A stretch of 64,000 bases of DNA, taken from contig OX485803.1 of assembly GCA_950295325.1 (NCBI GenBank), positions 1,860,001 through 1,924,000 of the forward strand, written 5' to 3'. Below, piece after piece: positions 1 to 11,117 of the stretch. The position numbers were made by a program, and so were the translations under genes. Below the pieces are notes generated by a model that worked only from the letters and a program-made list of their open reading frames with translations, did not search any database and was not told the origin of the DNA. The number at the start of each line of letters is the position of its first letter. Positions within the stretch are counted from its first letter, which is position 1. The stretch comes from Polytrichum commune. Taxonomy: Eukaryota > Streptophyta > Polytrichopsida > Polytrichales > Polytrichaceae.

Positions 1-540
1 TCTGCTTTTACCAAGATGTTGCTTCATCATGCATACCTTAGTGGTTCCCAAGGTGAAGTTAACCCAATTAAGAAAAAAAAGAAAAGAAACGTGTGATGGT
101 TTGGCGTTCTCCTGGTTCAGGTGTCATAGTGGCACCCATTGCCAAGGTAAGTGGGTTGAGCTTGTCTGGCTTTGCACCCACTTCTAGTAGGATAGGAAAC
201 ACGTAATTAACAAACTTAAATGGCTACATGCACAAACTAATATCTCATTACTCATTGTTAAAGTGGATATTGTCTTCTCAATAAATGGTCATCTAGCTCC
301 CCCCCACCCCACCCCAAAAAGAAAAAAAATTGACAATTGAACCTAGAACAATTAACATGTTTTGAGCACGTAGTCCAATCTTTATCAAACACATGTTTTT
401 GCAGCTTCATTCTTAGATCCACACCTAATCATACGCCACTCATAAGTAGGTAAAGCAGGCTAAACTTCAGACAACATTGAAATAATCTCGTTTTTTTTTT
501 TGAAAGCGGAGGGTTAGAAAAAGAAATATGCACACATCGT
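1..540. other. Intergenic, nothing recognised
   Basis: AT-rich sequence with short A, T and C runs. No open frame with family similarity, no RNA gene and no terminal-repeat element was seen here. Confidence 0.5.
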
Positions 541-743
541 GAAACCCTTGGGCCTCAACAAATGCACATGGAGAACCGACTGCTAGTCACAGAAAAACCG
601 GTTGTGTTTGAGCGCAATGACTGGTGCATTCCAATCGAAGACTTTAAGGAAACTACCAATCCCATTCAGAGGAATTCACAAGACAACATTCCTCGATTTA
701 GGAAAGGAACACCAAAAGATGTCAACACGTAGCTTGGAACCAA
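541..743 (+). repeat. Diverged upstream relative of the 237-bp repeat array
   Basis: This stretch contains eroded versions of the phrases that make up the array starting at 744, for example 'gagaacc' followed by 'accggtt' and 'aaactaccaatc', then 'gatgtcaacacgtagcttgg'. The order matches the array unit, but blocks are missing. It reads as an older, partly deleted unit at the left edge of the array. Confidence 0.5.
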
Positions 744-1405
744 TGATTGGGGAGAACCGGCAGTTAATTACAAATGAACAACCGAAAATTACCAATCGTT
801 TTTGAGGAATTTATAGAATATACCCCAAATTTAACAAAGGCAAACCGGAGGATGTCAACATGTGACGGGTTGGACTAGCAAACATTAGGATCTCAACCAA
901 TTATGCCCAAAACATCTCCCCGGTCACTGCTTGGAACCAATGATCGGGGAGAACCGGCAATTACTTATGGATGAACCGGTTGAGTTTGAGAAATAATCGG
1001 TTGAAGTTCAGAACTTCATGCAAATTACCGATCATTTTGGAGGAATTTATAGAATATACCCCAATTTATGAAAGGAAAAAACTGGAGGATGTCAACGTGT
1101 GACCGGCTGGACTAGCAAACATTAGGATCTCAACCGATTATGCCCAAAACATCTCCCCGATCACCACTTGGAACCAATGATCGGGGAGAACCGGCAATTA
1201 CTTACAAATGAACCGGTTGAGTTTGAGAAATAACCGGTTGAAGTTCAAAACTTCAGGAGAATTACCGATCATTTTGGAGGAATTTATAGAATATAACCCC
1301 AATTCATTAAAGGCAAACACCGGAGGATGTCAACATGTGACCGGTTGGACTTGCAAAACACTAGGATCTCAACCGCCGATTATGCCCAAAACATCTCCCC
1401 GGTCA
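744..1405 (+). repeat. Head-to-tail array of three copies of a small inverted-repeat element
   Basis: Three units occupy 744-926, 941-1163 and 1178-1405. Each opens with TGATYGGGGAGA and closes with its inverse, TCTCCCCGRTCA, so each is a small terminal-inverted-repeat (MITE-like) element of about 223 bp; the first carries an internal deletion. The units are separated by a 14-base spacer of the form YNCTTGGAACCAA. The spacer is repeated too, so the period is about 237 bp. A single copy without the array lies at 36222-36441. The short open frames across the units are not genes. Confidence 0.85.
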
Positions 1406-2015
1406 CCGCTTGGAACCACTAACAGGGATCTCGATTGAGGATGCCCCAAATAAAATCTCACTGGACACCGGAAACCCTCGACCCCTTTGTCCGGAACCTC
1501 GAGCCTTTTCACAAGCGGGCCCCACCATCCCCCCCTTCCCTTCCCCCTTTCAAAGGAACCCAAGTGTCCAAAACTCGCACCACATGCCCCGTTTAATTAA
1601 GCCACGATGGCCAAGGGAGGGAGGCATGAAAGACGGCTAGGGCAGGGTATCGGCAATAAAGAACTCTCAATCCACGGGTCGGAAATAGACCGAGGGTGGG
1701 AAACCCCACATGGTGGTGCCCCCCCAACAGCTGTGCCCATTTGTAAGTTAGTTTGTGGAGTGGAGGTGTTGGCCCTTCCGAACGCACCCTCGACGCAAAA
1801 ATAGGAGATGCATCAATGCGCTCGGATATGGAGCGATTTCGTTTTAGGATGGACCCATGTTCCGGGTCTAGTTCTAGTGGGTGCTTATATATATATGTAT
1901 GTATGTATGGTATGCTATAAGTGGGTACATCTAGAATGGATAGTATAATAAATAGCCTTCACTAAGAAAATAACCCTACACCCATCATATTCTCCCCTCT
2001 TCCCCTCCCCCCCTC
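1406..2015. other. Intergenic, nothing recognised
   Basis: The part up to about 1860 is less AT-rich than its surroundings, followed by a TA/TATG microsatellite near 1886-1910. Short open frames on both strands show no recognisable family. Confidence 0.4.
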
Positions 2016-3745
2016 CAGTGTATATGTTTGACAAAGTTTTTGCAAGTTTTCCTCTTTTGACACAAAAAAACTTGCACAAAAAAAAATGCACGTCAATTGA
2101 CACGCACAATCTAGAAATTGACACGTACTGTGACTTGTGAAGAAAAAAACCACACGTCAATTGACACACTAGAAATTGAAATGACACATGTTATTTGAGT
2201 ACTATAAAGTGGAACTCAAGTATCCAGAAGACATAACCCATAACAGTAGGAGAACTTCCTACACTCACTCACATACTTAAGTTAAACTTTGCTCTTGCAA
2301 TCTCCTTTGTAACCTGGAGCTAAGACGGTGATCGGAGAGCGAGACTAACTAGGAACATGGCAAGGCAAATGTTTGTATCACCGTGGTGCTTGCACATCCT
2401 CCACTCCATATGAGTTTTTTCTTGCTTCCAACCAATGTGAGTTTTTCTTGCTTTCAACCAAAGTTGTTTTGAGCAATTCCCTTTGAATCGCAAAGCTCCC
2501 TTGTTGAAAGCATCTGAATCCCTTTGAGCTTTCTTGGAGCTGGAGAGGCTTCTTATTGCAAAAATGACGCAAAAGTGGCACGAAGATGAGCACATGCTTT
2601 CGGTTAGGTTTGAATGTAGCGCACTTTATTCTAGAGTGAATTGTTTTGTTGGGATAATTAACCTGTAATTATGAAGTTGTGATTGTGTGGTTGCTTTCCA
2701 CTTTCCCTGCCTCTCTGGAAACACCTGGAAACAATTAATTCCCAACGATAATCAATATTCTTTCTTGTAACAACCTTTTGTTGGCCAACACACTAGAAAT
2801 GTTTCTATATTTCATAATTCCAGTTCAGATACCTATATCAAACCTCACCAATTGAACAACTTTTTATTCTTTTTCTTTACCACTAAATGATATAATATGC
2901 TTCAAGAGGATATCGGTTGATATTGATTGTTCAGCAGATAGGTAGATAGATAAATAGATACATTCAACTAGAATCAAGCAAAGGGAGGAGCATATGTAAT
3001 TGCGAGCCTTAGAGCCTCCGTAATGAAGTGCAAGAGAGTCACCCACGTTGATCACCTTTGAGAGTTTCTGTTCGTAATTATCCAAGCGATGATAGTGACC
3101 GAATCACAAATACCGAATTGTGGCTCGAAAGGATATTGTTGAAGTTTCAATACATTGAAGAAGAGAGTGACATGTGTAAGGGAGAACTCTAGCTTGGAAT
3201 TTACGGAAACACTTCGACATGAGTGTGAGAACAAAACAATATTTGAGGCTTGGCGCATATGTGGTAGCAATTTGGAATGGCACACAAATTGGCCTAAACT
3301 TATGCAACTTTGGCAAAAAATTATACTCATTCCATCAAGTATAGCTATTTGTGAGAGAGGATTTTCCAAACAAAATGCAATCAAAAGCCACTTGCGCAAT
3401 AGGTTGAACTTGAAGACCATTGATGCGCGCTCTTATGCGGGTTTCTCTTTGTGGGCTTGAAGTGGATGCAATGGATTGGGCTACCATCTTCAACATTTGG
3501 AGAAACATGCGAGACCGAAGGATACTTACGCTCGATTGATAGTTTTTTTTTGTTACAAATCAAGTTTTTTTTATTATTATTCAAAAGATTAGTTTTCTAA
3601 AATATTGTGTAAACCAAAAATTGAGGTGACATTTTGGAATAAAATGTAGATGTCAATTGACATTCATTTTTGTTTTTGAAAACGTCATGTGACACTTTGG
3701 ATTTGAAGATGAACGTCACATGAAATTTGTCAAACATACACACTG
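2016..3745 (+). mobile_element. Non-autonomous hAT transposon with intact ends and 8-bp target duplication
   Basis: The left end reads CAGTGTATATGTTTGACAAA and the right end is its inverse with one mismatch (CAGTGTGTATG...). CAG/CTG-type termini are typical of hAT elements. The flanking octamers are identical: CCCCCCTC at 2008-2015 and again at 3746-3753, the 8-bp target duplication expected of hAT. Subterminal regions contain repeated 'gtcaattgacac' motifs at both ends. Inside lies only a fragment of a transposase gene (3155-3540), so this is a 1730-bp deletion derivative that would need a transposase supplied from elsewhere. The perfect target duplication and near-perfect ends suggest a fairly recent insertion. 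Confidence 0.9.
3155..3540 (+). pseudogene. hAT transposase C-terminal fragment (zf862-like), frameshifted
   Basis: The frame starting at 3155 gives a peptide with the hAT C-terminal dimerisation signature: 'WPKLMQLWQK', 'IPSSIAICERGFSKQNAIKS' and 'HLRNRLNLKT'. This resembles plant proteins annotated as zinc finger protein 862-like, which are hAT-derived. Near 3420 the frame leaves the family sequence, and a shifted frame continues with 'ALMRVSLCGLEVDAMDW' and 'FNIWRNMRDRRI', so an indel has broken the gene. The BED zinc finger and catalytic core are absent. It lies inside the inverted-repeat element 2016-3745 and is its only coding remnant. Confidence 0.85.
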
Positions 3746-3830
3746 CCCCCCTCTCATCCCCTAAGGAAAATATATGGAGGCTCTAGTAGTTAGGATACCT
3801 CCCTAGGTGACCACCTTCAATAGGATGCAG

Positions 3831-3906
3831 TAGCACTTGTCCTATGGTCCTACTCAGTAAACCTGCTCCATGTTCATATAGGAGCTCGCGGCTATGATCA
3901 AGGTGA

Positions 3907-3941
<35 letters not shown>

Positions 3942-3945
3942 TGAT
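3831..3945 (+). repeat. Short dispersed repeat ending in a (CT)n microsatellite
   Basis: The phrases 'cacttgtcctat', 'gttcatatagga' and 'cggctatgatcaaggtgatctc' recur in the same order at 60838-60945. Both copies run directly into a CT-rich microsatellite (here about 3906-3940). The shared order indicates one repeat family carrying its own microsatellite tail. Confidence 0.65.
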
Positions 3946-5390
3946 ATCTGGTTCAAGGAGCTCCACCCAAATTTCCTGCGGGCTGCCCGTCGAAAAAGGA
4001 AATAATAGTATAAAAGTACGAGTACAGACTGAGATAAACATCTCTGACAAGTCTCGCATCAGGTGTGAAGTGGCTCCTAACAGTAGACAGTGCTAGATTT
4101 CTCCATAGACTAGCTCCTGAAGTGATGGTGCAGATGGACGTAGTGACTCTTATGAGCAGTTGAGGAGTCTGCTTGTGTCTGCGATAGATTTTTCCCAGGT
4201 CCATTGTACTTAACGAGGGAAGAACACAGCACATATTCATACTGAGTGTAGTACAGCTCTGAATTGCCATTTTTCTACACCAATCAAAGATCCCGAAAAA
4301 TTAACAGGATGAACAAGAGTAGTTCGTCTCAGGAGGATTTCAAGGTGTGAATCCAGGAAACTGATGAGAATGCAATGACTACACCTGAAATGGAGTATAA
4401 TTACAAGGGATAGTCAGTCTTGAGCTTAACAAATATGACCAATTCTTGATTCAAGATTGTGTGTTAAGAGTATGATATTTACTTCATATATTTCCAAGGA
4501 GGTGATATAGCCTTGTTGACATCGATGACAAGTAAGAGGTCTGTTGACACCTGTTGTACGCTCTACTAACATACTTCTTGGTAATTGTGGGGAGCATGGG
4601 CACAGGTGAGGACCTCTTCTACAAGTGCTGAGCACCTTGCGAAGAAATTGTCCACTCATTCAATCTTTCTTGACACTTCTCTTTGAAACCCAGAAAAATT
4701 GATCATGAGTATTATCTTACTTGATAAACTACTGTTTACATACTCTATAAACTGATTGATTCCTGCAAAGGCTAACCGACATAGAGCAGGCAGGAACTAT
4801 GAAAGAATGGCAAATATTCATAAACATCGGTGAAGTTTTGACGTGACTTCCCTGCTGTGCCTGTGTTTACTGAACTATCTGACATACTGTCCATATGTGG
4901 TAACAGTAAATTGATGAAATAAGAACACTATTCTTCGGATTGGAGTAAAGTCTCATGAGTACTATGTAAAACGTCTATGCTGAATACTGACCAGATGAGA
5001 GGAGAGTAGGAGAATGTCCCTCTGAGGACATATTGTATAAGTATATTCAAACTACATATACTTCTAATGATTATTTTGGGAAATGATCTATTACTGCATA
5101 ATAATGAAGAGGTGACTGTAAGAATGGATGTTACTATGAAGTGTTCTTATGAACACATATACAGGTCTATCTCGTATATTCCTGTTAAATTTTATGGAAA
5201 AATCTCTTATGAATCACTTAAGTTTAGTTATGAGTCAACTCAGTACTCTTATTCTTCTGATAAGAAAGAAGACATACTGGGAGGCTGGTTATATGGGACG
5301 TCTGCAAGATCTCTTTGATGACTCTATACTTTATGATATATGGAGTTGCTCTGCTTGATTATTGAGACCACATAATAACTTATTGACTAA
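3946..5390. other. Decayed sequence of unknown origin with a coding-like patch
   Basis: No family was recognised. On the + strand, 5067-5318 is open for 83 codons and rich in Tyr/Ser codons ('YRSISYIPVKFYGK', 'SYESTQYSYSSDKKED'). The surrounding text is broken by stops in all frames. Together with 5925-6400 it may be one decayed protein-coding element interrupted by the insertion at 5391-5924. No reverse transcriptase, integrase or transposase motif was found. Confidence 0.35.
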
Positions 5391-5924
5391 TGCCCCCTTC
5401 CCACCTGACTTTAGTTAAGACCCAAAGTATTTCCTAAAAACCGGGTAAAGCTCCCTCGGTTATAGGGGAGGCATCCGACTATCCCAATGCACCTACAAGA
5501 GCTTGCTCCGGAGATTTTCAAGTAGGTTTTAGTTAAGTAGCTTTCACACATGTTCATGGTTTTATCTACCAAGCAATGAATGTTGGGTAGTTTTTGTCCC
5601 ATCCCCAAATGCCTTACTACTCACCTATCTTACCATCGGTTTTTGTTAATGGAGCTCCTCGTGCCCTCATAGCTAAGACTAAAAAGCCACCAATCACAAG
5701 GGTGGGAGGCGACACTTTTAAAGTTCTTATATTCTTGCCTCATGTTTAGGTACCGATGGGAGGGTCGGTGGTTGAGGCTTAAAACCTCCACTTTTAAGCC
5801 ATGCCACATCATTTGCCACCTAGGCTCGGCACTAAAAAGAGCCGTATGTGTGAACCCTAGATAACTAAAACCGCTTTTAGACTAAAACTACTTCTAACTA
5901 ATGTCAGGTGGGAATGCCCCATAA
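5391..5924. mobile_element. Inverted-repeat element, about 530 bp, no coding capacity
   Basis: The left end has TTCCCACCTGACTTTAGTTA; the right end, read on the other strand, has TTCCCACCTGACATTAGTTA, giving inverted termini of about 20 bp with one mismatch. The outermost bases (GCCCCC versus GGGGCA) do not pair, so exact ends and target duplication could not be set. The interior has no meaningful open frame. Confidence 0.7.
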
Positions 5925-6400
5925 GGCTGTTATATCCTGGTTAAATGAGTTATAACTGGAAGAGGGTATTTAGTATAATACTCGAAAAGGGATTATATCA
6001 TACTACAGTACTCTATGATCCCGGAGGATCCTGTCATGTACACTACGTGACTAATGATCGGGGGTGAAATGACCTTACATCAGACCCAGCATATTCTAAT
6101 ACCTGTTGAGGAATTAGAAGACTATATGCATTTGGGTGGTATGAGTGTTGGATATGTACATTCTGTTGATAAGGCACTGACCTTATGAGGGATATGGGTA
6201 CAGGAATACTCACTGGGCTAGTTGAGTAATAAAGGATTCATTCCTTAACAAGTCGTATACAATCACATCTATGCATACTGAAGAATATATGAATCAGTAC
6301 TCGGAAATATGGAATATTATACCTGGAAATTATCAAGACCCTGGTCTATCAGGGATGTATGTTGTCAATTTTCTTACATAACATGACTTGACATTAGGTG
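5925..6400. other. Continuation of the decayed unknown sequence
   Basis: A short + strand frame around 6069-6190 ('MTLHQTQHILIPVEELED', 'MHLGGMSVGYVHSVDKAL') has coding-like composition and then hits a stop. No family similarity is recognised. It probably belongs with 3946-5390. Confidence 0.3.
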
Positions 6401-8205
6401 TAACATGACCTAATGTAACAAGAATGTAATCCAGACAAGATTAGTCAGCTCTCGTGTACCACTTGAACACAAATGGAATTTTCTTCACACAATCACAAAA
6501 ACACTTGTGTTTCTTTTACATTTTCCATATTAAACACGTAAGGAGATGAGTTCCAATTTTGCACATGTTTCTACAATAGACCTTTGTTTTTATTATGCCT
6601 ACATATGTACATGAAAATACATATAGCATATGTTGAAATATATGGAGATTGGGGTTGTAACCCCATGCACCAAAATGATTGCTTGTCACCAACTCCTTTG
6701 AGGTTGAAACTCACACTTTAGCTCAAAACTAGGACAAGTCGAGAAGTATGGCCCTATAAATCTAAATTTGAAAATCCACACACACACACACACACACACA
6801 CAAACAAACAATAGTACATGTACATAGAGAGAATAAGTAATATAGCTTGAAAAAGTTGAAATTTGATTTCAAATGCTAAAAGAAGATGTAAGAAGGTCGC
6901 TCCCTCACGATTCAATTCAACATATTATCTAGACAACACTTCCCATTGGGAATGTAGTAAAAAAATTGTCCATGTATATTTATTGTTCATTCGTAAACAA
7001 ATAACTTCAGTCGGGTGGTTCATAATCTCCATACCAATTTAAGTGTTAGTTTTCCTTAAGATGCAAACACTCAAGCTCTACATAATACAATGAAATTAGC
7101 GTTTTTGACCTCCATAGTGGCAAGTGTTGTGAACACGCACCCAATGTAGATGGTAGTCAACTCATAAGCAAAAAGAAAGTGGAAAGGCCATTGCACTTTA
7201 GAAGTAAAGTCGGACGGTAATTTTGTTCATTTGCTATTACTGGGTTTGTACTTGTAGAATCTTTCACGCACATGTATATTGCATTCCACGATCACCAAAA
7301 TGCTCTCCCCTTCATACTATTTGTAAACCAAATAAAATATAGTAAAATAATTATACAAATTTCCTTATTTGTCCCTTTGACCTTCAAATGTAAATTGGCC
7401 CCAAACCCCATAAATTCCCATGTGGAATATTCCATAATGGATTATGGATGAATGTCGTCGAGAGTAGTGACCACACAAATGTTATGTTCTATTGCTAATT
7501 ACCTTGGTGATCTTATCCATCACATTACGCATACAATTAGGGCATATTTACACTAAAGGCATTAGGCCATGGTTCTTAAGTGATCATGGTATCCCTATTT
7601 TTGGCATGAGAGCATAGAGAAGTTTATGGGTTGTAGTCTAAATATTTTGAAGGTAACAAGCCCTTGGGTAGAGCCCAAATCCCCATGCACACATTCCTTC
7701 GTGCCTACCTACAAGAGTTGTCTTGACTTCCCCCCCCCCCAACCACCCTGGCCAACATTATCCATACATATCATGTGAAATTCCATGTAGATTTTTCATT
7801 CACTAAAAATCTTATGGGTTGGAGTCCAAAACTACCGTTGTGTAAACCTAAAGCATAGACCCGTGACACTTTCTATCATTCAAGGTTTCTCAAGAGCCAC
7901 TACCTAATGACTTTCATGTCAACAAGCCCCTTAGAAGATGCTAGTTACACATTGCCTACTACTGGCTAACATCCATGTAAAACTTGAAGAACAATAACGT
8001 AACTTGGATCTACTTGTATATATATATATATATAAATAAGTTGTTTTGATCCTATAATTATTATTGGAGACCCTCAATTAGTCCAATGCCAATCCAATCA
8101 AGAAGGACAACCACATGGCATGCCTAATAGGGGACACATTTTTATTATAACTTTAACATGTATGTCATGAATCCCAAATTCTATCACATGCTCCCATAAA
8201 TCGAA

Positions 8206-8259
<54 letters not shown>

Positions 8260-9135
8260 TGGCTTGAAGTTGAATCTCGTGACCAAATCCCAATTTTAAA
8301 TATAAAAATAGTCTTGTGGGTTAGATCTACATCAAACTTGGGTGAGTGGGCTAAAATGTAAGGCTGAGAGCTTGTAATATGTAAAGTCACCCCAAGTTTT
8401 CTTAAGGTTTAAACTTCCATGCTAAAAGAGCGATGCCAAGCTATAAACAATAGGTTTGGCATAAAAGGATGGGTGGGTCAAGCTAACCTTGTGTAGGTTG
8501 ACCTATGATTTAGAGTGACAAGTCCCATGGGCGAACCCTAATTTAGATACGTTTTCTTAAAGTTTTGGGAATGAAATAGGAGAACCAAGAAGTTTCACCC
8601 AAAATTTAAGAACTAGGCTCCTTGCATACACTAACAAGCCAATGAGCTCGAGCAATAGAGAAGACTCTTAGACATGGACCAAACTCCTCGTTTCGTCTCT
8701 CCTTGAGGAACGTTACGAATAGTTCTATTTAACAAAGCAAAGTTTAAGCCCTGAACTAAATGAGAACATAATAACACATTCTTTAGTTTGATTTAGAGAG
8801 GAGTGGAATGTTTGTGCAATGTTCAAAGTAGTATTCTACGTAGTCGAAAGTAAGGAACCCAACTTTTTGATATTCGTTATATTAGTTTAAAATATTGAAC
8901 GTAATCACCAACTCTTTTGCTCACTTGATACAAACATTTCAAAAGAAAACAAGCGAGACTTAATGCTCGGAACTCGACAATGCATTTTTCTTGGATTGGT
9001 ATGTAGAATTATCCTTAAAATATTGGGATATAGAATGAAACACAAGAAGAAAAAATGAAAGTTTCAACGTATTTCTATTCTTGCATACCTTGCCTCTCCC
9101 ATTTTGATACCTAAATGTATAAACATATGATTATG

Positions 9136-9170
<35 letters not shown>

Positions 9171-9300
9171 CTCTTATCCTCAACCTCACCGAAGATTAGT
9201 CCCGATTGTAATTGTATTTTGTTTTTCTTCAAAACATATAAAATCTATTGAAAAATAAAATCTTGAAAGCTGGAAGATTGATGAACCTAGCATGTCTATA
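6401..9300. other. Intergenic, microsatellites only
   Basis: No gene or element with clear ends was seen. Simple repeats are (CA)n at about 6777-6802, a run of 11 C at 7730-7740, (TA)n near 8018-8033, (AG)n at 8207-8256 and (AT)n at 9138-9166. The two reverse-strand frames over the (AG)n tract are artefacts of the repeat. Confidence 0.6.
8207..8256. repeat. (AG)n microsatellite, about 50 bp
   Basis: About 25 uninterrupted AG units. The serine/leucine-rich reverse frames across it are a by-product of the repeat. Confidence 0.95.
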
Positions 9301-10687
9301 TCTCGAGTATTTGGTGAAGTTGGAAAAACTCTAGCTACTTAACACACCAAAGACAAGATGCACCTCGAAACATCGAATGGTTGCTCCCGACGTACTTTTA
9401 AGTAAGTAAGTTATAACTCCAAAGAGTACCATAGCAAGACGCCACGTCAGTGTCACTTCCTCAGGAGCATGACGGGCGACGACGGGTAATGCAGGGCAAT
9501 GACGGGCATGGTCACTCAGGTTAACTAGGGTCGCCTTCATTTTTTCCTTTTGTCTCCTCTTCCATCGCTCGCTTTCCTCCGGAGCGCTTGGCCGCCATGT
9601 AGGTGCGCTTCTCTTGATCCTCAAGCCATTCCTGACACCTTTCTTGGTTGCTTGACGATGTTGAGAGAACAGACTTTCTGAAAATTTGACGCCGGTTGAA
9701 ACTTTTGTGGCCAGATTTGAGTGTCTGATCGCCATACTGGTCATCCTGTATTGGAACAAGCATTTTGAGGTGGCTTGATGTCTAAGAAGAACGATTTCTA
9801 TGCAATTCTCTCAGTGTTATTTAGCGGGATCAATCTGTTCTGTTATGGTTAGATGTGAGCACTTGGGAGTGTTTAGAATGGCGTCATGTGTTCCCGTAAC
9901 CACTTGATGATGACCTTTTATAAAGAATCTTTAAAGTTATTGGAGGTTTCGACTCCGGATTAACACACTGGATGTTAAAGATTGGTCGCATGAATTGGTG
10001 TAAGCATTCTATGGTAGCTCAATTTCTCAAGATTCCTTTGAGAGGTTTGGACCCCGGATCTGGAGCTTTGCTCCTGCAATGTGAGCGGTATGAGTGTGAG
10101 CATTGGACCCATGCATTGGCATTGGTGTCTAAGCATCTTGTAGTGAGTTGATTTTGATGTTGAGAGAGGCCTTCGTGAAGTTTTGGATATATTTGGAGAA
10201 GGATCCCGTATTTCTGGCGAGATTTGTGTGTTTTGGTAGACTGGATCTCCATGTTTTGTCGAGGAGTGATGAGTGCTGTGGTTGTAATTTCCCATCGGTG
10301 CTTATTAGTCTCTGGTTAAGCATGCTGTATATATACAATGACCTCATGATCCGGTTTCGAAGTTGGCGCGCACCAGTATTTTGAATGCGATTTAGGAGGG
10401 GAGGGTCCTGACGATGCTGTGGGGCATAGTGTTCTCACGCATTTCACGCCGACATTTGAGGAGTATAGATCAGGCTCGGGTAGATGTAGGGGAATACTGA
10501 CTCTGAACTGTCTCGATCAAGAGCGATTAGGATTAGCATATGCGAGGGACGAGGATTAGTATGTGATGTTCTGTTGCCTGGTCCTGGGACTTACACGGCG
10601 GCTCCTTGTGATGCAGTTGCGGGAATTAGCGAGATGTGGTCGGATCTTGCATTTTCTTCCGGACCGGCTTTGAAGGAAGATCTCACG
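9301..10687 (+). promoter_or_regulatory. Upstream region and likely 5' leader exon of the OVATE gene
   Basis: Composition becomes more G/C-rich than the preceding intergenic DNA. A short imperfect repeat of GACGGGCAATG-like units lies at about 9470-9510. The 3' end of this stretch (to 10687) is followed by a consensus donor, so at least its last part is probably a transcribed leader exon. The transcription start cannot be placed from sequence. Reverse-strand frames of up to 142 codons here have no recognised family. Confidence 0.4.
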
Positions 10688-10941
10688 GTAAGCATGCATT
10701 GATTTTTTGACGTATATTTTATAACTTGAGATTCAGCTGGAAAGCCCCAACACTCGATAATATGTAGTTCTGATGAAGGTCAATTGAAAGAGCACCTTCT
10801 TATCAACAGTGCCTTCTTGTCCAATATTCATTATAGTGCACAACCATTAACTAAGATACAATTCTATATCTAAACGTCCTAGGATTCTTGAGGCGCGCAA
10901 AATTTGAACAGGGTAAAATAAACTAAGGTACATTTTTGCAG
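10688..10941 (+). other. Probable intron in the OVATE gene 5' leader
   Basis: The donor CACG|GTAAGC at 10687/10688 and acceptor TTTTTGCAG|GG at 10941/10942 fit plant consensus. The 254-bp piece between them is AT-rich relative to its flanks. It lies wholly upstream of the start codon, because the OVATE frame is closed by a TGA at 11061. Introns in 5' leaders often raise expression in plants; that role here is inference. Confidence 0.55.
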
Positions 10942-11117
10942 GGATACCAAGTGTTTCACTTCGTGAATGACATTGGATTCGGAGAGGCTTCAACGAACCT
11001 GTTGATCGAAGGACTTTCGATGGACGCTAATTTTGACCTGGCGCTTTCTTGATCAGATTGTGAGCTTCACATGATGAACTAGAAGTTGACAGTATTGGAA
11101 TCTGTCAATTGGGGGTT

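Noticed and set aside
744-1405. CRISPR-like regular repeats
   Set aside because: Units of about 223 bp with inverted ends in a plant nuclear genome; spacers are identical, not unique.
8098-8390. Leucine/serine-repeat peptides on the minus strand
   Set aside because: Direct translation of the (AG)n microsatellite.
9331-9759. 142-codon minus-strand frame upstream of the OVATE gene
   Set aside because: No family match, and it overlaps the probable promoter or leader. Kept only as upstream region.
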